Below, one piece after another: positions 9,285 through 19,488 of a stretch of DNA of 35,849 nucleotides. Positions within the stretch are counted from its first letter, which is position 1, and each line of letters begins with the position of its first letter. The position numbers and the translations under genes are program-made. Source of the DNA: Isotricha intestinalis (Eukaryota > Ciliophora > Litostomatea > Vestibuliferida > Isotrichidae); the NCBI GenBank assembly GCA_023807065.1, contig JAJJLU010000505.1, forward strand, positions 1 to 35,849, written 5' to 3'. The notes under the pieces are model-generated. The model did not search any database and was not told where the DNA came from. It saw only the letters and a list, made by a program, of their open reading frames with translations.

Positions 9285-10901
9285 ATGTATGATGAAACAA
9301 AATTTTTTGCCAATCAAAAAGTAAATTTAATAAAAGCATTTTCATCGAATAAAATGAATATTTCTCAAAACAACAATTCAAAGACTTTGAAAGGGAATTT
9401 TAAGCAAAAATTAATAAAATCAAGTAAAATAAAATTTAATTCATTAGTAAATAACACACATTTAAATAATAATTGTTTAAAATTAAATCTGAATGAAAAT
9501 TCAAATGAAGAAAATTTAAATAAAGTAGAAAAAGGAATTTTATCATCACCAAAATTAAATAAAACTTTAAAAATAAAGAATGAAAATAAGATAAAAAATC
9601 CAAAAAGTGAAAATGAAATAGATTTAATAAATAAATTTATATTTTATGCAAAGAAAGGAGATAAAGAAAATTTTTTAATAATAATCGAAAAAATATTAAA
9701 TGAAAATTTAAATTTAAATTATATTGATGAAAAAGGTTTTTCAGCTTTACATTATGCAGTTGATGAAGGAAATATAAAAATATGTGAAATTTTAATTAAA
9801 ACTAAAAAAATTAATATTAATATTAAAAATAATTTTAATAATAAAACTCCTCTTCATATAAGTTGTAAAAATGGTTATTTTGATATTACTAAATTATTAA
9901 TTCAAAATAAGGCAAATTTAAATTGTTTTGATAATGAAAATAATAATCCTTTAATTTATTGTGTCAAAGGAAATTTTTATGAAGTTATTAAAATGATTTT
10001 GGGATTTAATAATGATTATAATTTAATTTTTGCTCAAAATATTTATGGCGAAAGTCCTTATTCTATTGCTATGAAATCTAATGAAAAAATATGTAATTTA
10101 TTTAAAGAATATGAAAATTTATTTTTGAGTAAAAAGATATCAAATGGTAATTTTCAAAATAAGAAATTTATAACAACAAGAAATCAGAAAAATTTATTTA
10201 ATAATAAAAATGAGAAAATTCATTCAAAAGGAGTTTTATTTAATAATATAAAAAATAACAACACAAATAAAAGTCAAAATAACAGTCATAAGAAATTGAA
10301 TTCATATATAAGTAAGAATAATTTTAATAACTCAAATAATTGTTCAAAATATTCAAATCAAAATACTTCAACATTATGTGATAGTAGTAATAATAGCATA
10401 AAAAAAACAAATCATATTTATAGTATAAGTTCATTTCCAAAAGAAATAAATAAAAAAAATGATAAACAATATATTATTATCAATAAAGGTGTTAAAAAAG
10501 ATTCCAAAGAATTAATTAATAATAATTCTTTTAAAGCAATAAGTAATTTTAAAACAAGTACTACTACAAATACAATCACTAATAATAGTATTATGAAATC
10601 TTCTATTTCTTCTTCTAATAAAGATTCTATTATTTTTGAAGATAAAATCAACAACAAAAAAAAATTATATAAAAAATGCCTTCATCATAAAATTAATAAA
10701 TCTAATATTTTAAGTAAAAACAATAAAATGTCAAATAAAATTATTAAGAAACATGATACTAAAAAAATTATTATTGAATTAAATGATAGTGATGATAAAA
10801 TTTGTAAAATTAAAAAAATTGAAATTGATTTAATTGATGATTCAGAAATTGTTAAAAATGTTATTAAAAGTAGAAATAGTTATACAAATAAACAATCATA
10901 A
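9285..10901 (+). CDS. Ankyrin-repeat protein
   Basis: 538 aa from the ATG at 9285. The open frame extends upstream to a TTG at 9252, but that stretch is intergenic-like, so the ATG is preferred. Four to five ankyrin repeats span about residues 112-265. The clearest are GFSALHYAVDEGNIKICEIL and NKTPLHISCKNGYFDITKLL, followed by NNPLIYCVKGNFYEVIKMI and GESPYSIAMKSNEKICNLF. The N-terminus is basic and Asn/Ser-rich. The C-terminal half is a long Asn/Ser/Lys-rich disordered region with short homopolymeric runs. Ankyrin arrays mediate protein binding; no enzymatic domain accompanies this one, so the partner is unknown. Confidence 0.85.
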   Translation: MYDETKFFANQKVNLIKAFSSNKMNISQNNNSKTLKGNFKQKLIKSSKIKFNSLVNNTHLNNNCLKLNLNENSNEENLNKVEKGILSSPKLNKTLKIKNENKIKNPKSENEIDLINKFIFYAKKGDKENFLIIIEKILNENLNLNYIDEKGFSALHYAVDEGNIKICEILIKTKKININIKNNFNNKTPLHISCKNGYFDITKLLIQNKANLNCFDNENNNPLIYCVKGNFYEVIKMILGFNNDYNLIFAQNIYGESPYSIAMKSNEKICNLFKEYENLFLSKKISNGNFQNKKFITTRNQKNLFNNKNEKIHSKGVLFNNIKNNNTNKSQNNSHKKLNSYISKNNFNNSNNCSKYSNQNTSTLCDSSNNSIKKTNHIYSISSFPKEINKKNDKQYIIINKGVKKDSKELINNNSFKAISNFKTSTTTNTITNNSIMKSSISSSNKDSIIFEDKINNKKKLYKKCLHHKINKSNILSKNNKMSNKIIKKHDTKKIIIELNDSDDKICKIKKIEIDLIDDSEIVKNVIKSRNSYTNKQS

Positions 10902-11101
10902 TTTATATCTAATATTTAAATATTATTTTTTAATATATTTATTTTGAACTTTAGTTTTAGTAATTTTTAAAATAAAACAAATATAATATTAGTATAAATT
11001 CAATTAATCTTAAAAATTAAATTTTATTTTTTATGAAAAATAAAAATATTAGATTTTTACCCTATTAAAATAATTTTTTAAAATATAAGAATTAAGTCTT
11101 A

Positions 11102-11908
11102 TTAATTAAAATAATCATTATAAAAATCACTCAATAAAGAACCACTTTTATTATTTTTAATTTCATCTTTATTTTTATTATTATTATTATCACTATTAAT
11201 AGAATCTTGAATCTTAATTTCTTTTTGTTGATTTTCATTATTTTCACTTTCACCAAAAAGACTAAAAGAAGATTCTTTAAGCTGATTATGACTAATATTA
11301 CTCATTTTATTATCAGTAGATTTTTCATTTTCCTTTGTTTCATTTAATTCTTCATCATCTTCATTTTCTTTTTTTTCTTCATAAATAATATTACTAACTA
11401 ATTCAGAAGGAAAATCATCATTAACAATTAAACTTGACTCTTTAATTGATTTATTAATAATTATTTTCGATTTATTTTTTAAATCTCCATTTTTTATTAT
11501 TTTCAATAATTCTTCTTTTTCTTTTTCTTTTTGATTTTTATAATCACAATATTCTTTTTTTAAAACGTTTAATTCTCTTTCTAAATTATTACATTTTATT
11601 TTTAAATTATCAATAGTTGGTTTTATTTTATTTAATATTTCATTATATATTTTCTCTTTATTTTCAATAAAAATTTCATTCATTTCTTTTTTTCCTGTTA
11701 TACATTCATTATATATTGATTCATTTAAATCCATTTTTAATTTTGAATTCTTCCCTCCTAAAACCACTTTTATTTTTAAATTTTGAAATTCTTCTTTTGA
11801 AATTTTTAACATTTGTCTTATTCCTTCAATTAATTCTGGAAAAGTTTTTGGTAAAGAAATTGAAAAAGATTCTAAATAGTAGTGTAATATAACTTTTTGA
11901 TTCTTCAT
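11102..11908 (-). CDS. PB1-like/coiled-coil acidic protein
   Basis: 268 aa, ATG start. Residues 1-75 look like a small beta-grasp domain of PB1 type: a strand (KVILHYYLESFSISLP), then a helix with FPELIEGIRQML, then LKIKVVLGG. A coiled coil follows (about 85-145) with ELNVLKKEYCDYKNQKEKEK. The remainder is acidic and Ser/Asn-rich, likely disordered. PB1-coiled-coil proteins often act as adaptors; the domain assignment is tentative. Lies 63 bp downstream of the next minus-strand gene and converges with the ankyrin gene. Confidence 0.65.
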   Translation of the reverse strand: MKNQKVILHYYLESFSISLPKTFPELIEGIRQMLKISKEEFQNLKIKVVLGGKNSKLKMDLNESIYNECITGKKEMNEIFIENKEKIYNEILNKIKPTIDNLKIKCNNLERELNVLKKEYCDYKNQKEKEKEELLKIIKNGDLKNKSKIIINKSIKESSLIVNDDFPSELVSNIIYEEKKENEDDEELNETKENEKSTDNKMSNISHNQLKESSFSLFGESENNENQQKEIKIQDSINSDNNNNKNKDEIKNNKSGSLLSDFYNDYFN

Positions 11909-11971
11909 GTTTTTAAATATGATTAAGATTTTAATATTTTTCTTTTTTTTAATGTTTTATATATATTTTAA

Positions 11972-12955
11972 CTAATAATATGTTAAATCTTTTTTTGAAA
12001 AAAAATTTATTGGAATTTTTGTTATTGTACTTTTATTTATATTATTTTTTTTTTCTATTTCTTCTTTTAATATTCTTTTGTTATATAATACAGGAAATTT
12101 AATTTTTGATAAATCAAAATCACTATTTTTGTGATTTATTTTTTTTTTTAATTTTTTTAATTTAATCGGTTTAAAATTAATTGAATTATATTTAATATTA
12201 TTTTTTTTTAAATTTTTCGTTTCTGTTGAAATAATACTGGAATTATTTTTTGAATTATAGGATTGAATATAAAGATTTTTTTTGTAGTTTTCTTTTTTTA
12301 TTCTAAAAGAAATTGAACTTGGATTTATTTTAATTTTGAATTTTTTATTTTTATTTGAATTTATATTAATTGTACTTTTTGCTTTTTGTCTTATATTTTT
12401 TTTAATAAAATATTTTTTATTAAATTGATATTCTTCTTCAAATTCTTTTTCATCATATGTTTTTTTTTTATTATAATATTCAATAAATATATTTGTTAAA
12501 GTTGAATGATATTTTATATTACTTTCTAAATTTTCTTTTTCTATTTCTTTTGTTATTTTTAATATTTCATTTGAATTTGGATTTAAAAAATATTTTTTTT
12601 TACAAATATAAAAATAAAGTTTTCTTGTTATTTCTTTTGTTAAATTATATTTTTTTGAAAAATTCTTTATAAATAATTTTAACATTTTTGCTTTTGATTT
12701 TAAATATTTTGATATTATTAAAGGTATATTTAATTCTTTATCTTTTAAATAAAGTTTATCATATATTGTTTTCCAATTTATTTCTATTTTTTTTATTGAA
12801 ATATCAAATATTAGTTTTTGTTCTTTTTCATTTTCATTTAATAAATAATAATCATTCATTGAAATTAGTTTTTCAAAAATTTGAAAATATTTTACTTTAT
12901 TAAATAAAGGAATTTCTCTCTCTATATCAAAACATATTTTTTTATATTTTATCAT
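11972..12955 (-). CDS. Lys-rich hypothetical protein
   Basis: 327 aa, ATG start, TAG stop. The first 180 residues are a mixed helical region with many aromatics (KYFQIFEKLI, then KTIYDKLYL, then KLYFYICKKKYF) and may be a folded domain. The C-terminal 140 residues are very basic and Asn/Ser-rich. No family recognised and no membrane segment. Its start faces the FHA protein gene divergently across 217 bp. Confidence 0.6.
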   Translation of the reverse strand: MIKYKKICFDIEREIPLFNKVKYFQIFEKLISMNDYYLLNENEKEQKLIFDISIKKIEINWKTIYDKLYLKDKELNIPLIISKYLKSKAKMLKLFIKNFSKKYNLTKEITRKLYFYICKKKYFLNPNSNEILKITKEIEKENLESNIKYHSTLTNIFIEYYNKKKTYDEKEFEEEYQFNKKYFIKKNIRQKAKSTININSNKNKKFKIKINPSSISFRIKKENYKKNLYIQSYNSKNNSSIISTETKNLKKNNIKYNSINFKPIKLKKLKKKINHKNSDFDLSKIKFPVLYNKRILKEEIEKKNNINKSTITKIPINFFSKKDLTYY

Positions 12956-13172
12956 TTTATATATTTTTAAAAAAAATAATTAAAGAAAAAAATAAATTAA
13001 TAAATCTTTTTATAGATATCATCATAAAATTTTGTTAATAAAAATATCAAATATTAAAAAAAATAATACTTAAATGATAAAAATAATTTATCTAAAAAAA
13101 TAAATTAACTAAACTTAAATAAAAAAAACATAAATTCCTCATAAAAAGAAAAAGAAAAAATTTATTAAAAAA

Positions 13173-14147
13173 ATGGGATGTATAATAGGAGAAAAAATAA
13201 ATGGATTAAGTATAGATATAAACCAAGAAAATAATAATATAATATCAAAAAGTACAAAAAACAATAGTAATAAAAATTTATTTGAAAAAATACCACTTGA
13301 ATATAAATTAGTAGATAAGCAAAAAAGTTTATTTTTAAAAAATAATAAAACAATTAATGAATTAAATTCAAAAACAAATTGTTCTTCATATTTAAATAAT
13401 ACAGAATTAATTTTAACTTTTTCAAAAGAATTTAATAAAAATTATGATGTAATATCAATTTATCAAAATATTTTAACAAATTTAAAAAATGAAAAAATGA
13501 AAATAATAAAAGATGAAAATTATATTTTTTCTTTTGGAGGTGAAAATGAAGAAAAAAAAGACAGTGATTCAAGTTCTTTTGAAAGTTCTTATTATAATGA
13601 AAATAATGAAGAAATTGATTATAAATTTAAAGAAAATAATATTCAAGAACATCAATTTGATATTGAATATGATGAAGGAAAATATTTTATTAAAGGTTAT
13701 AATAATGGAAATGGTATTTTTTTAAAAATTGATAAAAAAATATTAATAGAACCAAATGAGAAATATATTTTTCTTTTTAATCATAATTCTTATCTTAATT
13801 TTATTGTAATGGAAAAATATAATATAGTTATTATTGAATATAATGGAGAAAAAAAAGGAGAATTTAATTATAAATTTAAAAATATTATTTTAATTGGAAG
13901 AAGTAAAAATTGTGATATTATGATTAATAAAGAAGAAGAAATTAGTAGAGTTCAATTTACTTTTTTTTATAATGAAAAAAATAATGAATTTTTTATTTAT
14001 GATGGTTTTTATTATGTTAATAATAATAAAAGCAAAGTTTCTACTAATGGAATTTGGCTTTTAATTCATAATAAAATTCAAATTTTTAATAATATGATTT
14101 TTAAAACTGGAAAAACTTTTATTAATTGTAAATTAAGAGAAAATTAA
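13173..14147 (+). CDS. N-myristoylatable FHA-domain protein
   Basis: 324 aa, ATG start in an A-rich leader. The N-terminus MGCIIGEK fits the general N-myristoylation pattern (Gly2, small residue at 6), with Cys3 available for palmitoylation, so membrane anchoring is likely. The middle is acidic and disordered. A C-terminal forkhead-associated domain covers about residues 225-320: GRSKNCDI (strand with the Arg and Ser of phosphothreonine binding), EISRVQFTF (the S-R-x-H motif has Gln instead of His) and STNGIWL (the N-G turn). FHA domains bind phosphothreonine peptides, so this is probably a membrane-tethered phospho-reader. The His-to-Gln change is structural rather than ligand-contacting in most family members. 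Confidence 0.82.
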   Translation: MGCIIGEKINGLSIDINQENNNIISKSTKNNSNKNLFEKIPLEYKLVDKQKSLFLKNNKTINELNSKTNCSSYLNNTELILTFSKEFNKNYDVISIYQNILTNLKNEKMKIIKDENYIFSFGGENEEKKDSDSSSFESSYYNENNEEIDYKFKENNIQEHQFDIEYDEGKYFIKGYNNGNGIFLKIDKKILIEPNEKYIFLFNHNSYLNFIVMEKYNIVIIEYNGEKKGEFNYKFKNIILIGRSKNCDIMINKEEEISRVQFTFFYNEKNNEFFIYDGFYYVNNNKSKVSTNGIWLLIHNKIQIFNNMIFKTGKTFINCKLREN

Positions 14148-14526
14148 AATTATTTTTTTGTAAATGATTTTAAAAAAGATTAATGATTTTTTATGTATAA
14201 GTTTGAATTTTTTCTCTTTATAAAAATTATTTCAATAATAAGAAAGTAATAATATTATGATAATTAAACTTAAACAATAGTGTATTTTTTAGTAATTGAA
14301 TTTAGTGAAAAAACAAAGTATTTAGTATAGGTATTTTTAAATATTCTAAATAATTAAGGTTAAAATTTTTATAAATTAAATCTATTACTTTTAATTATGT
14401 TAAAACTATATTTTGAATGATTGTTATTATATATTGAAATAAATAATTTATTTCTTTAATGTTATAAAAATAGATTTTTTTCATAAATATATTTTTTTTT
14501 CAATTTCTTTTTATTTAACAGTTTAT
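14148..14526. other. Convergent intergenic spacer
   Basis: About 379 bp between two convergent genes. A+T-rich; no coding frame, repeat or RNA structure recognised. Confidence 0.6.
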
Positions 14527-16446
14527 TTATTTTTTTTGTTTAATAATACCTTTCTCTATTAAAATATCTTTATATTTTTTAGCTAAACCTTTATATTTAA
14601 TAATTTCATTATCTTTATTATAAGAATCATTTGCAAGTTGTCCTTTTAAATTAGATATTTCATTTGTTAATTTAGAAATTTCTTCTTCATAATTTTGATT
14701 AATTTCATTTTTTTCTTTTTTTAAAGATATAATTTCTTTTTTTAAATTTTCAATATCTTGACTTTTTATTTTATTATCAAAAGCTAAAGTAATTTCATTT
14801 TTGGATAAATTAGGTTTTGAATTAATTAAACTAGCAGTTTGTTTTATTTCTAATAATTCATTATTTATTATATTTATTTTATTATTTAATTCTTTTATTA
14901 TTTGTTGATAATTATTATTATTTTCATTTATATTATTTTTTAAATTTGAATTTTCATTTTTTAATATTTGATTCTCTTGACTTAATTTTTCATATTCTAA
15001 AATTATTTTTTCTTGTTCTTTTATTTTAAACTGTAATAATTTATTTTCATCATTTAAATTTTTTATTTCTCTTTTTAAATTATTTATTGGTTCTTCATCA
15101 GTTAAATTTCCTAAATTATTTTCATAACTTTTTATTTTATTTATTAATTCTTTATTTTGATTTATTAAATCTTCTTTTTCTAATTCAATCATATTTTCTA
15201 AAAGAATAAATCTTTCTTGAATTAATTTAATATCAATATTATTTTTTTCTCTTATTTTGTTCATATTTTCTTTTAAGAAATTAAAATCTTGTTCAAATTT
15301 ATTTTTTTGTTCAATATAATTTTTAATTTGATTTTCTAAATCTTCTTTTTCTTTTTTAATTAAATCATTTTTATTATTCAATTCAGAAATTTCATTATTT
15401 AATTTAACAGTTCCAGAAATAAATTGTTCTTGAATTAATTCTAAATTACTTTTAGTTTCATTCAATATTTTAGAATTATCAATAAATTTTTTTTCTAAAA
15501 TATTATATTCATTACTTGTTTTATTTAATAATTCTTCATAAGTTTTTTTTAATAATTCATTTTCATCCATTGTTACTTTTACTTGTTCTCTTAAATTTTC
15601 ATTTATTGAAATATATAAATCTAAATCTTTTATTTCTTTTATTGTTATTTTTCCCTTTTTTATTAATTCATTAAATGATTTTTCTATTTGTGAAAATTTT
15701 TCTTGTAATTCTTTATTTTTTTCATCATTTAATGTCATTTTTTCCCATTCTAATTTAAAATATTGTTTTTCATTTTCTAATTTTTTTTTATTTTGTTCAT
15801 TTTCTATTTCTATTAAATTATATTTTGATATTATATTTTTATTATCTTCTATTTTTTTTAATTCATCTTCTTTATATTTTAATTCACTTTTTATTTCTTC
15901 TAATTCATTATTTAATAATAATAATTTATTATTCTTTTCTTTTATATTATTTTCTAATTCTACTATTTTATTTTCATATTCTTTTTTTATATTATATATT
16001 TCACTCTCTTTTTCAGATAAAATTAATGTTAATTTTTCATTTGATTCTTTTAATTCTGATTTTTCTTTTTTTAATTCTGTTATTGAATTTTCTGAATTTA
16101 GTTTTAACTCTTTTTCTAAAGAAAATAATATTTTTGAAGGATTATTTAAATTTATTTCTATTTTTTTTATTTCTAATTTTAAATTCGAAGTTTCTTGAGT
16201 TAATAAATTATTTTTTATATTATAATCATTTATTTTTATTTCATATTCTGTTATAATTTTCTTATTTTCATTCAATTGAATTTCTAAATCTTTTATTTTT
16301 ATTTTTTGTTTATTATCTTCTTTTTCATATTCATTTAATTTTTCTTTAACTTTCTCAAATTCAGAAATTAATTTAGAATAATCATAATCTTTATTATTAT
16401 TATCATTATCATCATTAAAAATTAAATTTTCATCTAAATTTGACAT
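14527..16446 (-). CDS. Long coiled-coil protein
   Basis: 639 aa from the ATG at 16446 (MSNLDENLIF). The frame is open further upstream to 16581, but that extension is hydrophobic noise overlapping the divergent gene's start, so the internal ATG is chosen. Nearly the whole protein (about residues 25-620) is Glu/Lys/Leu/Asn-rich with heptad periodicity, a rod-like coiled coil comparable to golgins or centrosomal tethers. No GRIP, Spc42 or motor domain is apparent. The C-terminus ends in a short basic segment (KKYKDILIEKGIIKQKK). Confidence 0.75.
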   Translation of the reverse strand: MSNLDENLIFNDDNDNNNKDYDYSKLISEFEKVKEKLNEYEKEDNKQKIKIKDLEIQLNENKKIITEYEIKINDYNIKNNLLTQETSNLKLEIKKIEINLNNPSKILFSLEKELKLNSENSITELKKEKSELKESNEKLTLILSEKESEIYNIKKEYENKIVELENNIKEKNNKLLLLNNELEEIKSELKYKEDELKKIEDNKNIISKYNLIEIENEQNKKKLENEKQYFKLEWEKMTLNDEKNKELQEKFSQIEKSFNELIKKGKITIKEIKDLDLYISINENLREQVKVTMDENELLKKTYEELLNKTSNEYNILEKKFIDNSKILNETKSNLELIQEQFISGTVKLNNEISELNNKNDLIKKEKEDLENQIKNYIEQKNKFEQDFNFLKENMNKIREKNNIDIKLIQERFILLENMIELEKEDLINQNKELINKIKSYENNLGNLTDEEPINNLKREIKNLNDENKLLQFKIKEQEKIILEYEKLSQENQILKNENSNLKNNINENNNNYQQIIKELNNKINIINNELLEIKQTASLINSKPNLSKNEITLAFDNKIKSQDIENLKKEIISLKKEKNEINQNYEEEISKLTNEISNLKGQLANDSYNKDNEIIKYKGLAKKYKDILIEKGIIKQKK

Positions 16447-16498
16447 GAAAAAAATTAAAAAAAATAAAAAGAAAGAATATTTTAAAATATAAAAAAAA
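16447..16498. promoter_or_regulatory. 52-bp divergent start-to-start spacer
   Basis: Separates the ATG of the coiled-coil gene (-) from the ATG of the first CaaX gene (+). Very A-rich just before the plus-strand start. Confidence 0.45.
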
Positions 16499-16873
16499 AT
16501 GTCAAAAAGTGTAACTTTCAATTTAGAATCTTCATTAAAAGTAAAAAATCGAAATAAAAATTTAATATTAAATGAAAACAAAATAAAAAGAAGAAATTCA
16601 ATTAATTCAATATCACAAATTATAAGTACGAAATTGTCAATTAAAAATAGATCTTTTTTTTCTTCGGAATTAAAAATATTAAAAGGAGATGATAATAATA
16701 TGAGAATTGATGCTTATGGAAATGAAATTAAAAAAGGAGAAAAAAATTATAAAATTAGTTTTATTGATCAAATATCTTCGAATAAAATTGCCGAAATTAT
16801 TTTAATTGATAATAATAATATTATTTGTAATAATAAAGATTATTGTAAATGTAATTCTTGTTTTATTTTTTAA
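16499..16873 (+). CDS. Small CaaX-tailed protein, copy 1
   Basis: 124 aa, ATG start. The protein ends in CKCNSCFIF, so the last four residues CFIF form a CaaX prenylation box; a terminal Phe fits geranylgeranylation. Two more Cys just upstream could be palmitoylated. A central motif DAYGNEIKKGEKNYKISFID is shared with the gene immediately downstream, marking the two as tandem paralogues. The N-terminus is basic and Ser/Asn-rich. There is no membrane segment or enzyme motif, so a lipid-anchored peripheral membrane protein is the best description. Confidence 0.8.
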   Translation: MSKSVTFNLESSLKVKNRNKNLILNENKIKRRNSINSISQIISTKLSIKNRSFFSSELKILKGDDNNMRIDAYGNEIKKGEKNYKISFIDQISSNKIAEIILIDNNNIICNNKDYCKCNSCFIF

Positions 16874-17147
16874 AACAAAAACATTTGATATTTTTTTATG
16901 TACAATTTTTATTGAGATTATTTTTGATTTTAAATATTTTATTTATATAGTCTTTTATTAAATTATTATAGGTTTTTAAGAGGAAAATTTGTATAATATT
17001 TAATTTATTATATTTTAAAGGAATATACTTAATTTAAAAGTTTTTATTTTTTATTATATTTTTTAATCATAAATATTAATTTAATAATAAATATATTTAT
17101 ATCCATATAAAAAAAAAGTTAAATTCATTTTTAATTTTATATAAAAA

Positions 17148-17558
17148 ATGTCATGTTCAAATCAAAATTTTAAAACAGGATTAACAGATATTTCATCATT
17201 AACATCAGATATTTCAATAAGAAAACATCAAAAAAATAATACTTTAATAGAACAAAATAAGAATGAAAATAATAAATTAATTATTTTAGAAAATACAGAT
17301 GATAAAAGAAAAGATATTTTTGGTAATGAAATTAAAAAAGGAGGAAAACAAAAAATTAGTTTTATTGATAATCCTATTTTATTAAATAATAATAGTAATG
17401 ATGATAAAGAAAAAAGTTTAGAAAGTGAAAATGATAAAATTGTTAATATTATTAATGTAGAAAGTTACAAAGAATATAATAAATTAATGTCATTTAATAC
17501 TATTGGAAAAGAAATTTATCCTGATTCTATTTGTTGTCAAACTTGCTTTATTTTTTAA
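17148..17558 (+). CDS. Small CaaX-tailed protein, copy 2
   Basis: 136 aa, ATG start. Ends in CCQTCFIF, with the same final CFIF CaaX box as the upstream copy and extra Cys at comparable positions. The shared core reads DIFGNEIKKGGKQKISFID. Sequence outside the core and tail has diverged strongly, so the duplication is old or the flanks evolve freely. The 274-bp gap between the two copies holds no further coding frame. Function unknown; probably membrane-associated by prenylation. Confidence 0.8.
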   Translation: MSCSNQNFKTGLTDISSLTSDISIRKHQKNNTLIEQNKNENNKLIILENTDDKRKDIFGNEIKKGGKQKISFIDNPILLNNNSNDDKEKSLESENDKIVNIINVESYKEYNKLMSFNTIGKEIYPDSICCQTCFIF

Positions 17559-17787
17559 ATTATATTCTTTTTTATTCTTTTATATTATTTATTTTTTTAA
17601 TGATGATATGAATCCCTTTATTATAGTAATTTGTTTTTTTATATTTAAATTGTATTTAAAAGGAAATTTAAAACATTTTAGTTATCTTATTAGTTATTTT
17701 TAAGTAATATCATAATTATTTTATATATTATAATACTTATATTTCTTTTATTAAATTAAATAAATAATTATTTTTAAAATTTAAAAA

Positions 17788-19173
17788 ATGAAAAATAAAG
17801 AAACTAACATTAAAAGAAATAATCAAAGAAGTAAAAGTAAAAATTCAGTTAAACAAAGAGGTTATTATTATAGTTCTGCAAATGTAATGAAAAGAAAGCA
17901 AAATGCAAAAGTTGAAATTGAATCAAAAGACATTCCAATAATAGAAAATCCAATAAAATTAAAATGGAATAATGATTTAGAATTATATGATAAAAACAAT
18001 AAGTTAATTGAATTTTTAGATATTGAAAAGAATAAATTAAATTACATATTAAATATTTTTAAAGAATTAAATAAGAATTTTGGTGATATATTAATAAAGC
18101 CAAAAATAAAAATAGCAGAAATAAATAAAAAAATTCAAAATGATAAATATAAAAAAGAAAAAGAAGATTTTATCTTTAATCAAAATTTATCAGATAAAAT
18201 AGATGATGCTTTAATAAAAGCAAATTTAGCTTTAGAAAAAGTAAAAAATTTAGGAAAAAAGCCTTTAATTTTACCATCAACTGAAAATAATATATATACA
18301 AAATATACTTTAGAAAAACCAAAAGAAAAAAATGAATTAAGTGAAATTATTAAAAGATGTCAAGATAAATATGTTGATAATATTTATATTAATAAAGATA
18401 ATATAAATATTTATTTTATGAATTTAACTAAGAATAGAACTTTATTTAGAGATTTTAAAGAAAAAATTAGAAGAAGTAAACAAAAACAAAAAGAATTTAA
18501 TGTTAATGTTTTTGATGATATTTATAATAAAAATGTAAATAAAATTCAAAAAGAAAAAATGGATGTTGACAATAATAATTATAATGATGAATCTATTGTT
18601 AATGATATAAATATTATGATTAATATTTGTTCTATTTTATCTTCTGATTTATTTTGTAAATTATATAATAAAGTTATATTTGATGATAAAAATGAAAAAA
18701 ATAATATTAATGAAGAAGATATTTATAATGTTTTTTCTTTGTGGTTTATAATTAATCATATTGGTGTTTTATTACAAGAAGATAATCATTTTGAGAAATT
18801 AAATGTTAAATTTAATAAATTTTATCCTGCTAATTTTACTATTGATAATTATATTAATATATCTGAATATTATTTATTTGATCATTTTATTTTTAAGGTG
18901 ATTCAAAAATTTTTTGATTATTTAAATAGAAAAACTTTAAATAATAATTCTAAAGATGTTGAAATTAATGAAAATGAAGTATTTGAAAAAAATTTTTATA
19001 AATTATATAATTTACTTCAAAAAATAGAACAAATAAAAGCTATTAAATTTATTTCTGAAAATATTGAAGAAACTAATATTACTTTAAATAAAGAAGAATT
19101 AAATTATTATAAAAATATTCAATCAATATTTATGAATAATGGATATTATTCATGTAATATTTGTAAAAAATAA
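17788..19173 (+). CDS. Hypothetical helical protein
   Basis: 461 aa, ATG start in an AAAAAATG context. The N-terminal 40 residues are basic and Ser/Asn-rich. The body is mostly helical with conserved-looking aromatics; a moderately hydrophobic C-terminal region (about 270-400) contains CSILSSDLFCKLYNKV and VFSLWFIINHIGVLLQ. It ends in GYYSCNICKK, with two Cys in a C-x-x-C spacing that lacks partners for a full zinc site. No family recognised; no transmembrane segment convincing enough to call. Confidence 0.65.
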   Translation: MKNKETNIKRNNQRSKSKNSVKQRGYYYSSANVMKRKQNAKVEIESKDIPIIENPIKLKWNNDLELYDKNNKLIEFLDIEKNKLNYILNIFKELNKNFGDILIKPKIKIAEINKKIQNDKYKKEKEDFIFNQNLSDKIDDALIKANLALEKVKNLGKKPLILPSTENNIYTKYTLEKPKEKNELSEIIKRCQDKYVDNIYINKDNINIYFMNLTKNRTLFRDFKEKIRRSKQKQKEFNVNVFDDIYNKNVNKIQKEKMDVDNNNYNDESIVNDINIMINICSILSSDLFCKLYNKVIFDDKNEKNNINEEDIYNVFSLWFIINHIGVLLQEDNHFEKLNVKFNKFYPANFTIDNYINISEYYLFDHFIFKVIQKFFDYLNRKTLNNNSKDVEINENEVFEKNFYKLYNLLQKIEQIKAIKFISENIEETNITLNKEELNYYKNIQSIFMNNGYYSCNICKK

Positions 19174-19488
19174 TATTATATTAATTAAATAATTATTTAT
19201 ATAATTTTTCATTTATTAAAAATTATTATCAATATTTTTATTTTTTAAACTTAAATAATAAATTTTAATTTACTTAAAGAAAAAAACTTTGTCAATGAAC
19301 TAAACAAATAAAAATCTAAATTTCAAAAAAAATATATTTAACTATTATATATGATAAAATCGTTAATTTCATCTTAGCTATTTTATATTAATAAATACTT
19401 TTAAATAAAATAATTAAATTTAAAATAATATTTCTAGAAAAATCTGATAATAATATAAAAAGAAAAAAAATAGAAAAAAGTAATAAAA
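19174..19488. other. Intergenic spacer
   Basis: About 315 bp between two plus-strand genes. A+T-rich; nothing recognised apart from an A-rich leader before the next ATG. Confidence 0.55.

Noticed and set aside
15825..16256. 143-residue Leu/Ile/Phe-rich frame opposite the coiled-coil gene, resembling a membrane protein
   Set aside because: Lys/Glu/Asn codons read in antisense give Phe/Leu/Ile; the same artefact appears opposite most genes here.
14527..16581. Longer N-terminus for the coiled-coil protein starting at 16581
   Set aside because: The extra 45 residues overlap the start of the divergent CaaX gene and are hydrophobic antisense noise; the ATG at 16446 has a clean A-rich leader.
17503..17703. 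66-residue plus-strand frame after the second CaaX gene
   Set aside because: Starts inside the CaaX gene in another frame and runs into A+T-rich intergenic sequence.
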